Origin: Varanus komodoensis
Taxonomy: Eukaryota > Chordata > Lepidosauria > Squamata > Varanidae
Length of the DNA: 64,000 bases
NCBI RefSeq assembly: GCF_004798865.1
Contig: NW_025336481.1
Coordinates: 4,062,500-4,126,499, forward strand
Reading direction: 5' to 3'
Shown here piece by piece: positions 40,266 to 54,300 of the stretch. Position 1 is the first letter of the stretch; each line of letters starts with the position of its first letter. Both the position numbers and the translations under genes were made by a program. The notes beneath the pieces are model-generated. The model ran no database searches. It was not told the DNA's origin and worked only from the letters and a program-made list of their open reading frames with translations.

Positions 40266-41000
40266 GATATCTCCGATGGGGACTGCGATAGCCAATCCTG
40301 GGCTGGATCGTTGCCTCATGTTTCCAACACCGCCAGCAAATTTTGTACTGTTTTTGTCGCCGAGTTTGCTTTGTGCTTTGTACATCAACCAGGTGAGGCA
40401 CGCCCGGCTGTCTGCATGCCTGCAGAAGAAGGCAGTGGCTGGGAACGGAGGCTGGGAAGACACCAGAAAAGAGTGTGTGAACTGAACACCTTATCAGTAT
40501 TGTGAGGGTTTGGAACAGTATTACATGTCTTTGTGTATTTTAAGAGAATATATTGGCCAGGTGCGTAGACTTGGATCTCAAAGTGCACAATAACTTCTTG
40601 CCATGTTCCTTGGTGCCAGTTGCATCTTTCAGAAGCTAAATTCTATGTTTGTAAGCACTGGTTTGCTTGGGCTGGTAAGAGCATATGCTAGCAATTGACT
40701 ACAGGAAAAGATTGTAAATTATGACTTCGGACCATCAGCGCCAGTCTGCTAATGTAGCTAAGGGTAGATTGGGAAAAGGAGGGGCAAGTGCTATCCTTCG
40801 TAACAGAAATAATGTGGAGTGTGGCGGGAGAGCCTCCCGCACCTGGCGCAGCTCACGCTAACCCAGAACAGTTCTAATTACCTCTCCTCTTCGCTGCATC
40901 TAGCAATCTGTGCCTATTGTTTTTTGTTTCTGTTTTTTGGGGGGGTATGTTCAATGTACAGTTGCAAATGAAATAATAAAAAATCTTAAATGGAAATGGA
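40266..41000 (+). other. TCEA2: TCEA2 3' untranslated region (approximate end)
   Basis: This stretch has no coding potential and follows the stop codon directly. The first canonical AATAAA is at 40975-40980, with a UGUA-type element just upstream at about 40956. That gives a 3'UTR of roughly 735 bases. The cleavage point is inferred. Confidence 0.6.
40975..40980 (+). terminator. TCEA2: Probable TCEA2 polyadenylation signal
   Basis: Canonical AATAAA about 710 bases after the TCEA2 stop and the first such hexamer on the plus strand after the stop; TGTACA lies about 20 bases upstream. Confidence 0.6.
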
Positions 41001-44000
41001 CATTACCCGCACCCGTGATGTACCCACATTATCAGCTTTCCGGCTTTCAAGTTTTCCTGGGGCAAAACTGAGTTGGCCTGATCTGCACCTTTCCTGGGGC
41101 TGTATGCCCTTCTGAAGTTTTGGCAGGGCTGAGAGGGTAACCAGACTGGGTTACCCTACCGAGGGTAAGAACCTGGCTTGCTAGTGGTCAGGCCAGGCTT
41201 TCACTCTCTCCAAACCCAGATGTGTGTGGTGGTCATGAAATGTTCTGGGCTACTGCCCAGTTGAGTGGCCTTCTTTGGCATCGTTCTGTTTTAAAGGACC
41301 AGAAGCCTTCACAGCTTATCTTGCTGAATGTGCTCTTCAGCAACCAGGGCGTAATGGATTCTGGAGATGTAGAATCAATTTTATGGCATCTCTTCAGCTT
41401 GGTTGCAAAAAAGAAAGCCCAAAACTGGTGGGAAGGCTCTGGCCGCATGTGGAAGGGAAAAATCCATTGCTTATTTCCTGAAGTGCAGCTACAAACACCT
41501 TTAAAAAAGAAGACACCACCCAAATTATTCTCACCGTTGTTCTAAAATCACCCCTAGCTAAAAACAACGGTGAACATTCTTCATTTGTTCATGGCGAAAA
41601 ATGATGGATCAGCCACATGGAGTGAGAATGACCCGACATCATGATTTGAAAATGCAGGACAGCGCCAGCTTTGGGTCTCTGCTTTGAGTGTTAGACTGGA
41701 TTCTGCAGTGATTTTGCATCTGCAGCAGCTGGAAAAGACTGTGGGCGGAATCCTATGTATGTTTAGACAGAAGCTGACTGAGAAATGCTGGGAGTTAAAG
41801 GGCTCTTTTCATATAAACCTGCACAAGATTGCACTTTAAATGCAGCAAATACAACATGCAAGGCTGCCCATCAACTTCCAAACTCCATCCTCTAGGTTTT
41901 ACAAACATAAATGTATTTACTCGCCACCCCGAAGTATTTTAATCTTGGCTGGAGCTGCTCGGTACGGGGAATGAACGCCTGTTACTTTCAGCTATTGCTG
42001 TTACCATGAGACTCCTTCACTTGAAGTCACCCATTGGGTAGGGAATTTGGAGCTGGATAAAGTGCCTGTAAGGATCACGGTTCACTGCAGAGGAGCATTT
42101 CATGCTCAAAGAATTGGCAAGACCTTCTAAATTATTATTGATAATTAATAATAATCAGCATAAACTGTATTTTAAAGAAACTGCCCTGAAGGACAGGTAA
42201 TTCTTCTCATAAAAATGGAGGTACAAGGGAACCATTTTGCCTGCCAGAGCTCAGCACAGGGTTCGCCACGCACTGAGTCCTGGACGTTCCCCACGATAGA
42301 CCCCTGGGCACTCACGGAAGAAGCACAAGCAGCAGCTGGCCAAATCAGACTATCTGTGACTCAGCATCCTCTTTCCGAAAGTGGCCAGCCAGGTACCCTT
42401 TGGAGTTCTCCCAAGCAAGGCCTGAGGGCCAAAACTGCCCGAGGACACTGGGCTGCATTTAGCTGCCGCAGCCGAGAGATCTGTACTCTGTGCCTTGTCT
42501 GGAATCCTTTTAAAAATGAACCCATCCAAGTCACCGCTTCTCGAATTCTGCATATTGCATTGTGAAGAAGCATAATCTTTGGTCAGTCCTGGTCCACCGC
42601 CGAGGAATCTAGGGAGCCGAGAGGCTGCCTTATGCAATCAGACCGCTTGGTCTGCCAAGTTCAGTTCTGCTGGCTTTCAGGCCCAGCTGTTCTCAGAGAT
42701 GGACCTGGGTCCTTCTACATACAGTGTCGGTGCTCTGCCATGCAGATTTCCCTGGGATTTCTGGGCTACAAACCACCATGCTTCTCTAATGCACTTTCTC
42801 CACCCAGCATGTCTCACTCGACGAAATTAAATCACAGTGCCCTTGTTTTTCTAAATGAAACTCCCTGCAAAGTTGTAGCCCTTTCTCAGAAAGATGCACC
42901 AGATGCCTGGCAATTTGGATTGTACTTGTCTTACAATTCTCTTTCTTGAGCTTTGGCGACCCAAATGGGACACCATCTCCCATAAGCTATCCACCCCATG
43001 GATCTCCCAGTTTGTCACAGGCACTTTTGAGAATGAGCAAGAAACCCAAACATGTTCATGCTGTTAAAGTCAACGGTCAGAAAAGAGCTTGAAAAGGAGG
43101 GATGCCCTCCCCACTGCCATCTTCCAGAAGCATCATGCTAAAGTGTTCCGAGAGGAAACATCCGCCAGAGAAACAGCTGCAGGAAGCCTGTCACAAATGA
43201 TGGGCGAACCAGGAATGTTCAGAGTCATCAAAATTCCCAGAACTTCACTTTGAAGCTTGGCTTGACTGACTCCCTCGAACAGGAAATGCTCAGATTTTGA
43301 AGGGGAAACATGTTCGTTTAAAAAGGGAGCTCATTTTACCCATTGTCTAAAATATGAAAATGCATCTTTGGAAAAGTGCCTTTTGAAGATATGCACCTTG
43401 GGATCACAAATTGAGAAATGTGCAGTTTTCAAAATAATGCATCCCAGTGTATGTTCGGGTTTATGAGAACACAGGCCTTTCTGCTTTAGACTTCCCCGCC
43501 AGAAAGCACAGCAGTAGCAACCTTGGAATGAAGAACTTGCGACCGATGCTGTTTTGGCCTCTTCCATCGCAAGCCCATTTCCTGTTGCAGGGTCTCTTTA
43601 AACTCTACATGGGAAGGCAAGAACTGTTTACCTTTGCAAGCTGTTCTGAACGTTTTCCTGGGTTCACAGGGTTGTCTTGCCACAATGCTCTAAGGAGTCA
43701 CTATTACTGGCAGCCAATTTCAGTTATTGAGCCTGTACAAGCATGAGTGGCTAATGGATCATCTATTTGATAGCTTGGCCTACCCCAGTCAGTCAGACAA
43801 AACTATCTAGTGCACCGAGGACTGCTTGCAAGCATCACAAGCGGCATCCACAAGTGCATGTACACAGGTTGCCTGGAAGAAGCCAGAGCAGGGAACTGTA
43901 TCCTGCTCCCACCATTCCCAGCCAGCATGCTTCGTTGGATTTCCAGCCATGCTCAGAGGCTCCCTATGGATAAGCTAGATGCCAGTCCTAGTAGGTTGTA

Positions 44001-47000
44001 AGCCCCGCAGAGAGCCTATGGCTGGTGAGGAGGCCTATACATTGAATGAATGTACCCTTGGAAGTTTTCTAAAATTCCTTGCAGCCTCCTGTGAAATTCC
44101 TATAGATGCTTCAGTGTAGGAGAGACTTCCCAAGTTTGCTTTGCAATTAGCTGTGGGCAAAAGCTCTGCGGGAAGTCGTGCAACGCTCAGGCCTCACCCC
44201 GAGAAACACATTTATGATGTCTTTAGCCGACTTCTGCTCACTCGTCACACAATGCGGCCTTATTCATTTGCAAGTCTTTTTCCAGGTGTGGCACATAGGA
44301 AGCATTCATCACATGCACTCGGCCCCATCATGCCTTGTTGTGGCCAAGAAATGGGGCTGAGGATCAAGCCGCGCAGAAGGGTGTGTGTTTGGGTTCACCA
44401 TGGCTGGGAGCCGGAGCATTTGGCCTGGTCTGACACGCATCCTTGTTGTTTTCCCACTAGGAAGGCGTGATAATAATCCCTTGTATCAGCAGACGGCTTC
44501 CACAGCTGGGTGCTATAGAAATGAACTGGTGCAAATAATTTGGAATTCTGCCTTTTCTTTTAAAATTCAAAATAGTAGGGGCTCCTTAACTCTTCTGCCC
44601 CTTGACCTTTTTCCCTGCTGAGAACCACCCATCTCAACAAGATGTTTTCCAAGTTAGAAATACTTCCTGTATGAAATTGACAAGATCACTCCCCAAAAAA
44701 GAATAAAAAGGAATTATATACACCTTGGGATGTACACCCAAAGGTATCTATAGAGTGTTGTCCCTTAGCTCTATTTTGATGCTATTTGCAAGTAAACCTT
44801 TTGCCAAGGACTAGTTTTCATTGCTTCTGCTTTTTGTCTCCCACAGCCGAGTAATGTGCTAATAATCACATCCATCAGCAAGAACAATCTTCCTGCAATG
44901 GCTTGATTTCTTGGTGGAGCACACCAAACACCAGCTCCATATTCAGTCCAAGATGACAAAAAGCCACCCTACGTCTCCAGACTTGTCACCTGATTTGCCT
45001 TTTGGTGTGACGGTGCCGAGTGAACCTGAGTTGATAATAGCATCAATAGGTTGAAGCAGTGTCTGGCCAACATCCAACTGGGTGGATTCTCTCCTACGAA
45101 ACTGATATGCCCATCTCCAATGGAGTATTTTCCTCTGCAGATACTTTGCAGTTACAAATTGGCCTTGCCTGATGTTTCCCTCTTAGGTTTGCTATGCAGT
45201 GCACACGACACACAGCCCAGCTAAACCCCTAAGCCATAAAATGGACAAGATTCATGGCAATACTTCAGGACGAGTCAAATTTGGAAGGCCCATGTGCAAA
45301 AGGTCATTTGCTCCAGCATGGGTCTTGCCATAACTTTAGAAGCAATTTTCTCTTTTATGAGACAGAGACCTACCTCACAGGAGAGTGGTGAGGGTCAACT
45401 CAATACATAACAAGGTGCTTAGCAAATGCATTGCACAACTGGAGCCTGCAGCGAACCCACAATGAGGACTAACATGATGCAGTGTTCCAGCCCAGCAGCC
45501 CTGCCTTCTTGCAAATCAGCCATGTGTGTCACTGAGCAAGCTCAGTCCCCACTGGGCCAACTTATTGCTGAAACATTTTTCTTTGTCCTTTTGCAAGGTA
45601 AGAGTTTGTCCAAGAATGCTGATCCTTCTCTCTTGTGATTGTGGTGGCATCTTGGCTGCTTAAGAAGGCATTTGTAGAACACACCTGCTATTAGTGTATG
45701 TATGTGTGTGTGTGTAAAGCGCTGTTCTCCCCAGGCCCCATGTTCTATGGCACACTGTCAAATTGACAAACATATAGCAGGGTAGGAGGGGACGCTAGCA
45801 AGCCCTTCCATTTCTTATTATGTATTTCCGGCATTAAAGCGACTGCATATTCCAAGCGCTGCCATGAACATTCTAAGAGACCTCCTGCCATTCTCATTTT
45901 CCTATACGATTTATTATTTCTGGTGGAAGAGAGTTCCAGCGGTCACAAAAAGATGTTTCTGAAGACTGCCATGTGGATGCACGTTCTCTAATCTGAGTAT
46001 TGTATGGAAAACAAACTCCACTGCTTTTTATGTGACTCCAACCAAATTTTCTGTGTTGCAACCAGAAATGAGTGACGGTTAGCTGAAAGACACTAGAGAA
46101 GGATTTGTTTTGGCAGTGGAACTAGCACCCCAGCATGTGCAGAGTTGCTTCTACTAGTGAGGGCAGAGACGGCATGAGAACAGTCCTCGGTGTTTGTGAA
46201 CATTGTGTTTTGCTGGACACAGCTTTCAAAACACACACGCGCTCATCTCTCGAGTTAGGAGGCAGTGGTACTCCGGCTCTTCCTCCTGCCCCAAACAGAG
46301 GGACACAGACCTGAAACTTATCCCTATTATTAGCATCTGCTACAATTCCAGCACCCAAAACAAAACAATAGAGAAGCATTTCAAATCATGAAACAGGAGA
46401 GGGGGAAAGTGGCGATGCCACACCTTTGATGGAAGGTGACACAAAACCAGCGGCATCTCTGGAGTAAGGGAGAGTTCGTAAAGTGAGAGCAGCCCAGGTG
46501 GATGTTGGTGGGACCTGAAATGGTTCGGGTGAGAACTTCGCCTTGAGCAACTAGGCCTGCAGAATGGACAGGCGGCTGTCACATCCCATCCAAGTGGGTC
46601 TTCCTTATGAGAAGATCAGCCACAGCGCGATGGGGGCAGCGTGAAGCTGGACAACGACTGGCCTTCGCCAGAGCTCTCCATTCCACTCAGAGCAGCTAAC
46701 GTAAGAGAAACTCAGCTGGGTGGGACCATGGGTCCGCCTCGTTTAGCAGCTGGCTTCCCACAGTGGCCCGAATCAGGTGCTTGCAGACAGCCCTTCAGCA
46801 GGATATCCAGGGCCTTCTGCGACTCAAGGCAGGACGGCTTGGCTTCCAGGGCTCTGGAAGCGTGTGTCCAGCGGCAAGTGTGTGCTAACACACAGCCAAG
46901 GCCATCACACAACCCCTGCTGTAGGTTTGGGGCAATGACTTTCTTATTCTGCTGAAGGAGAGAGAAGGCCTCAATTCAGCTCCTGAAAGCATTGGTGGAC

Positions 47001-48208
47001 TCACATTTTCCATGTGAGAGAGAGCCCTGCCCTCTTTCCAAAACCCGTTCTGAGCCCTAGAGCTTCCTGCTCAGATCTGGCTGGCTTGGGAAGCTTCTTG
47101 GCCATCAAAGGCCAAAAGCCTCCTTGGTCTTCGCAGTGCAAGCGACTGCATGAGGTCAGCTCAGAGGCCCCTCCGTGGACAAGCCTTCTGCACCCATCAC
47201 AAAGCCTGTCGGGTTTCCAGGACAGCTGGGCTTACTTTGAAGCTGGTTCTGGGGAAGGCTTACGACAGGCCTAGTGGGAAGCTCAGCTCTCAATGGAGCT
47301 TTCACAACCCTACCTGTCCTTTGAAGGGTTCTGAGACCAGCCTCATGCAAGGTTCCTCCCTCACCGAGATGAGAGAAGCCTTCCAGAAGGGCGTGTGTCC
47401 CCAGCATGAGGAAAAGCAACTAAAGCTCTTCTGGGTTTTGCAGAACCTTTCTCTAGTGAAGAAGCATCTTCCAGATACCAAATACTTAAGTGCAATTTAG
47501 ATTCTTCTAATCCTAATCCTAGGTAAAACATAGATATCCAAATGCATTAGACTTCGACTCCCAGCATTCTTGACCACTGCCCTACCAGCAGCGTTTGTGG
47601 GAGCTGACGTCCTAAAAATTTACATGACATGGATCCTAGACTACCAACTGACTGGCCCGATGAAAGTTACCACCTGAACCACTTGAGATCTCTCTGCATC
47701 TACAGGACCACCACGGAGACAACTTCTTGAACACGGGGGAGATGACATTTCGAAGAACAACATTCAGAACACACGGAGTTTCGCCTTTTCCTTCCACCAC
47801 GTTGTCTGTGGCGCCTCCTCCCGAACCCTCCCCCCTCCCCCAAACGTGGCTGCTTCCATCCATACTCCAGTTCTTCGGTGTGGTCAACCAGAGGCCGGCT
47901 TGCCAACCTGGATTCAGTAGTATAACCAGAGGCCTGAGTATCGAGCTTCAGGGGAAAGCAGGTGCCGCTGCCCACTTTTCTGGTGGAAGAAGACAAGAGG
48001 GGATTGCATGGAGAGAGCTTCCCAGTGACAGAACAGCTGGGCTGAAGTCCGAACCAGAGAGAATACGGGATTTGGAGCACCTGGAATGCCATTTTAGGTC
48101 TCTTAGTTCTGCAAGACCAAGTGGGTTATGTATATTTATACACCCCTGCAGTATGAAAGCCAATCGACCGCTCCCTCACTGTTTCCCTTCCGCTGGCGGC
48201 AGCCAGGC
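41001..48208. other. Intergenic region between the TCEA2 and RGS19 3' ends
   Basis: About 7.2 kb with no recognisable coding exon. Repeat traces: a minus-strand SINE-like piece at about 42590-42750, a LINE/SINE tail at about 43975-44060 and an old repeat at 47540-47612. The 3'UTR of RGS19 occupies the right edge on the minus strand. A weak TATAAA signal lies about 70 bases past its stop (complement of 48135-48140) and an AATAAA at the complement of 45910-45915; neither is proven. Confidence 0.55.
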
Positions 48209-48397
48209 TTAGGACTCGGAGGACGACCGCGAGAGGCTCTGGAGCAGTGCTTTGTATATGGCCGAGTTCAGAAAACGCGGGTAGGAGTCTCTGTGCATGA
48301 GTGTGTAGATCTGTAGCTGCGCGTCGTCGAAGGTGTGAGTCGACGGCTCCTGCATCTTGCGGTTGATGCCTTCGCGCACGCGGGAGTCCAGGCTGAC
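48209..48397 (-). CDS. RGS19: RGS19 last coding exon
   Basis: Encodes residues 161-222: VSLDSRVREGINRKMQEPST, HTFDDAQLQIYTLMHRDSYP, RFL and the C-terminal tail ending SSSES, then TAA (complement of 48209-48211). The acceptor is TTGTTCAG. It completes the RGS domain and carries the predicted PDZ ligand. Confidence 0.97.
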   Translation of the reverse strand, partial: VSLDSRVREGINRKMQEPSTHTFDDAQLQIYTLMHRDSYPRFLNSAIYKALLQSLSRSSSES

Positions 48398-51300
48398 CTG
48401 AACAATGGGGGGCGGGGGGGGGCAAGAAAAAACACAGCTTAGGAAAAGAGTGGAGGCAGAGCAGCAACGACGACGGCCCGAAGAAAGATGAAAGGATCAA
48501 CAGGGTGAAGAAAAGTTGGGCTTCGGAGCAGATGTTACCAAGGGCAGCTCTAAAGCAAAAACCTAAGATTCCTTGGTTGCAATTTTGTTCTCATCATCAT
48601 TACATTGCACGGATACCCTGCCCCTCTTCCTCTAGGGTGGAAGCCAAGGTGGCTTACACAGCTCCATTTGACCCTCACCACAACAGCCCTGCGAGGTGGG
48701 TTGGGCTGCAAGGGAGTGACTGGGCCAACATCACCCAGGGACCCGATCCTGGATCTCCCTGCTCCCCAGTGCAACACTCTTGCCACCAGCCCATGCTGGC
48801 TCTCCTGCCAGCTCGATGGAGCCCAGCCTCCCCCAGCCTGGTGCTCTTCAGGTGTGTGGGGCATGCTGGCTGGGAATGGTGGGAGCTGTAGTCCCACACA
48901 CCTGAGGCTCCCTAGGCTGGATCCCATCCTCAGCAATTCCCACTTCATGCTCCAGAGCCACCAGGTGTCCCACCCACCACCGTAGCTCCGTTTCTGAAAG
49001 CTGATGCTGAAGATGGGCCCCTCGCAGCCCTCTGGAAGTGAACCCTCGGCACCCCGCCAGGCAAGCGTGATCTGGAAGGCCATGTCCCTGCTCCGGGAGA
49101 GGAACTGCTGGACCAGCTATGAAGCATGGGGTTGGAAGCAGTTCCCCGGGGCTTTTCTAGCAGCTTGCTGGCCTCTACCAGGGGAACCCTCCGGATGCTC
49201 CCGGAAATTCAGCTGGAAATCTGGAAGGCCACCTACAGATTCCCACCTGCCTCTCTACCAATTATCTTCCATCTCTTTGCCACAGTCTTGGATTGCACTG
49301 ACCCTGCAGAACTTGAGTACGGGGCCTGGGACTCTGCCCATCGGAGCCGTGCTGGACCATGGGCGTGCTGGATGCCGGCGTGACCTTCCCAGATGGGGCC
49401 TGTTCCTACCCCCAAGATGCAGAATGTTGGCCTCTGGGGGGCCACAGGGGAAGCGACCCCCCCACTATGCAAAAACTCAGTGCCAGCTGAAAACCCTCCT
49501 CTGGCGCCAGGGGCTGTCTTCCTGGGGTTGCGGACAGGGCCCGCTACCTGCTGTGCCCTCCAGCGGTGCTTCTCCCCTTCTTGCGCCGCCGCTTTTTCAC
49601 CTGCCCTCTCCAAGGGGCACAAGTAATGACAAGAGCAAGGCAACAAGCCTCCCACACTCCGACACACGGATCGGGCCCAGGGGGAGGAGGGCAATGAATG
49701 GGCAGTGGCTGCGCAGCAAGGGGGAATCCGGCTCCCTCACAGAGGGGACCCGCTGCAGGACTTGCTCCCAAGAGCAGCCCCAGACCTGGAGCTGGCCGTG
49801 TCCGTAATGGAGGCCCCCTCCCTCATGCCTGGGCCCAGCTCCAGGCGAGGGCTGCCCAAGTTCCCAGCAGCAGCAGCCCGCCCTCCAGGGGGGCGAGGGA
49901 AGGCACAGCCGCCCCCGCCTGGGCACCCCCTCTGTACTGCTCTCAACCGCAGCGGTAAAGCAGGGATTCCCGGCGGCCCTGGGAAAGAGCGGCTGCCGCT
50001 TCTTCCTGGCTCCATCATCCCCAGCGCATTTCCACCGTCTCAGAGAGGGGTGCTGGGGGGGTGGGCGCCTGCACAGCTCCTCCAAGGACAGAGGGGAAAT
50101 GAGCAAGGCGGTGGCCGGCGTGGTGGGACCGGGCAGCCCCTGTGTACTGGAGCGAACTGGGTCGACCGTGGATCTGAGACTGCAAGAGGCTCAGAGAACG
50201 AGCGCGGTACCTCCTTGGGCGAAAGGATGGAGATGTAGTCCTCGTAGATCATCCGCGCTTTCTCGTTGATGGAGTGCTTGTTGTACTCGCTTTTGAGGTC
50301 CTCGCAAGCCAGCCAGAAGAGCATGTTCTCCTCGCTGTACTCAGTCCGTAAGAACTCCCGGAACACATTTCGGCCGGCGGGGTTTTTCATCAACTTGTCA
50401 AACGACTGGGACCAGCCCTTGATTTCCTCAGTAGTTGGTTTGGTGCTGGAAAGGGCGCTCCCCGACCCAGCGGAGGCAAAACGATCCAGAAGGAGCCCCG
50501 AGGAAGAAGAAGGGGAGAAGAGCCATTACTGTTTGGCCGTCTGCCCCAACACCGGGTCCGGGGCTCTGAAAAGACAGCCTGGCAGCATCTCCAGGGCAAG
50601 CCTCAGGCTGGACACGACACCAGGGCAAGCTTACACAAGGACAATTATCTCTGGATGACAGTGGACAACTTTTTACCTGTGAAATGGGCACATGCTGCGT
50701 GGGAGATCTGGGTAGTGAACGAGGGACTGGGTGTCCAGGCAGAGTTAGGGGGTGGCCCCACACCTCCAGGAGACCCTCTGCCCCACTGCTTGTTGAAATA
50801 AAGATCCTGGGCCCCACCCCCCGAGATCTGTGCTGCCTCTGATCCCCCGGGATGAGCTGGCGTTTGGCCTACCTTTGCTTCGCTGCCTATTCCCCCCCCC
50901 CCCGAATCTTTCTGCCCAAGGTATTTTTCTCAATTCAGCCCCCGCTTTCCCCTAGCCTTACATCACTTGCACATTCCTGGAGTTTGTGAGGGGGGTTGCA
51001 AAGGGAGAGGGCGAGGGTTGCACACCCCCATAATGGCTGGGGGTGGGGGATGAAGCGCCGAGCAGGCACAAAGAGCAGGGCAGGCAGCTGGGCCAGCCAA
51101 GCGGCTCTCCTTCCTCTCCCGCACGTCCCTGTCAGCCCCCTGCTGGCATCCCAGGGACCATTTGGGCAGGAAAGTCCTCTCCGGAACAGCTGCAATCATG
51201 CGGCTGTCAAACGCTCCAGGAGGCACCAAGAGGGTCGTGCCCACGTGTGCAGCACAGGGCAGAGGAGCTGATCGCGCACCCCAGAGGAGACCTCCAGAGC

Positions 51301-54300
51301 ACGAAGGGTGGGTGCCCCATCCACCCTTCGGCACAAGGGGGCCATCAACGAATTCGCGTGCTTCTGCCAAAAAGACTTTCTCTAGCAGGAGTGGGGAAGG
51401 GAGGGCCCGAGCTGGGGGAGGATGCCCCCACCTGGGGGGCCTTGCCTGGCCCAGTGCCCCCTTCCCCGCACCTGCTCCAGAGAAACCTTTCTCCCAGAGG
51501 ACAGCCAGTGGACAGGGACAGGATTTCGCACAAACGCCCGCCCACCCCCCAGCCACGGAAGTAAAGCAACGGGACAGAGGGGCATCCTTAGCTCTCAAGC
51601 AACAGCAACCTGTGCGGTACAAGGAGACGCTGACTAACGGAGACGATTTTGTGCGACGCACAGAAAGAGCGTGTGCGCACTGGAGGATGGCGGCATTTCA
51701 GTCCAGGTTCCCAGCCTGATCAAGGAAGGCTACATGGCCTGGCCTGTATAAACCGTTCCGGGTTAGAGAAATCGGCGGTGTTTATGCATGAGTTTTCTTC
51801 CTTCCATGGGGAGATGTGGGGAGGCACACGGGGCCAAAAAGTTGCCATTTCTCAGCAGTGAACACCGTACTCCACTCCATCCTTCCCCCAGAAGCTACAG
51901 GGTGCCTTCCAGCACACATGACTTCACCAGACATCCCATGTCAAGCTGCTGAGGACTAGAAACATGGTTTTGAAGGTGGAGGGTGGGGCATAATGGGGGG
52001 AAAAGAAGTTATTGGAGTGCTAAATTCTCATTCAGTACCAAGTTAATTGCTTGACTTAGGGAGAAGTCAAGTACTTTTAAGTGTCATTGATTTCAATGGA
52101 AGAGATGGACGGATGCACTGAAAGTACGGAAACTAAGAACTGCCATCCCTTTGGCTGGATCATGCGTGTAACATTTATCTGAGGTGCATTTCCCCCACGT
52201 GGCTCTGAAGAAGCCCCTTGGGGCCAATTCAGCAAACAGTGCAGGAGCCACAAAGAACAAAATGTAAGAATTATGGGGAAAATAATTATGGGGGTGGCGC
52301 CCAACTTATGGAACACGCTCCCCAGAGAGGTCCGCCTGGCGCCGTCGTTATTTGCTTTTCGGCACCAGGCGAAAACCTTTTTATTTAAGCGGTATTTTAA
52401 CTGTTAGTATTAACTGATTTTATCTGGCCAGGGCGGCTTATTTTATATTGTATTTTTTGGATTTTTAATGTTTATATTAATTTATTGTTGTAAGCCGCCC
52501 CGAGGCTTCGGCGAATGGGGCGGCATAAAAATGTTTTAATAAATAAAAAATAAATAAATAAATAAAAAGAAAAAAGGAAAGGAAAACAAAGCAGTCTGTC
52601 AATAAAACTCGGCAAATAAAAGCAAATTTCCCAAATGTTTGCCAGTGGACAACATCCTTTGCATATCTCCCAAAAAGCAATGAAGAGCAGAACTTCTGGG
52701 CCTGTTGAGCTGGGGGGGGGGGGGGGATTCTACAGGAAGGCTGCCACCACCAAAAAGGCCCTTCCCTAGTTCCTGGACAGTATGATGGTGACACTATTGA
52801 ATATGCCATAGTCTTAAGGGCTGAAAGGGGCCAGCTCACCAGGATTCCCAGTTTGGGATGGTCTCCAGTTTGGTGTCCCGTGATGCTCTCCATGCCCGCT
52901 CACGGTCTTCGTTCCTATGAACAAAAAGAAAAGGAAGCAGATGAGGGCCATGTGCAAGACTTCACGAAGGGAGCTGTAAACCAGCTCGACAGAAATACGA
53001 ATTTGAGTTGCAGATTTAGTGGAGATTTACTGCCATGGTTGGCTCAGTATCACTTGACTGTCTAGAACTTTTGTGAAAAGGGCAATTTTCCTGTCTCACC
53101 TGTTAAATCAACACGAACCACTTATGAATTTATTTGCCACCTTTCCAACGCATCTTTCTAACTTGAAACATTTCAAAATGCCTTCGGACATTCACCCACA
53201 GAACCACTCCTGCGTAGGCTCCTGCAACTGTTCTTCTCCTTCTAAGGTTGCTTTGGTTCATCCCCCCACATTTTAAATTGTGGACCACCCTGAAAGGACC
53301 CCCAAACATTTTAATTCCTGACCTCACAAAGGAAGATGGGGGAGACCAAGAAAACAAACCTAAATTACATAAAAATGTTGACTTTCCTTATCCATTTGGG
53401 TACCAATATTCCTGACAAACTGCATGTAAATTATTTCAAATTCCGTGATTCTTTTTTCAAGCTCAAAATCGCCTGGGAAAAACTGGGACAAGCTCGGCCC
53501 TTTTGCCTCTGATCATTTTCCCACTGAAAATAACCTGTTCCTTCACCCAAGTGGGGATTCCTCTCTTTCTCTTAGTAGGTGAAAAAGCATCTTTGGAGGT
53601 CAGTTCTGGGCTGAAAACGAATGCCGCAGAGAGTATCTGGCATTCTTTTGCCTTCTCTTCTTCGCTGCACAGCAGCCGGCACCAGATGTGACCAGCAGAG
53701 GTCAGTGTTCCCTCACTGGGAAACATGAGAATTTCATTTTGATTTGGGTTTTATTTTTGAACAGAACTTGCTCCACTTTTGCCCCACAGTATAATTTCTG
53801 GGCAGGGCTCACACATTCCTGAGCTTGCCCTTACCCAACTACTGCATTAGAAAAAAACCTGCATTTTAAAATGTGCATTTTGCAAAAAAAAGAAGAAGAA
53901 GAAAGATATTTTCATGCTTTAGTTAGTGGGGGAAAGGAAGCACTTGGATGCTTTAAAATGCATGCTCAAATGTACACTTTTTCCATTCAAAGAACAGCAG
54001 AAACTCTCATTCAGGGATGGACATGAGGTGCATCCCAGCAGGCCCAAAATCTGCAGGTTCTCCCCTCCAGGCCAGCAGCAACTGGGTGTCAGAAAGCTAT
54101 TGCACGAAGGGGGCAGCAGAAGTCAAAAGGAATGGCTTTTGACAGCGGTGCGTTTGGGTGCATCAGAAAAGCGGAACAGAAGAGCGAGCCTGCAGGACCA
54201 GTGGAACAGCCGAAGGGACCAGGGACGGCAGTGCTACGCATTCACGTCATGACAACACACGAAGGGCCCTGCCGGATCGAACCAAGGGGTCTAGCCCAGC

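Noticed and set aside
49004-49807. 267-codon plus-strand frame
   Set aside because: Antisense within RGS19 intron 4, Pro/Ser/Gly-rich, no domain; typical shadow frame in GC-rich DNA.
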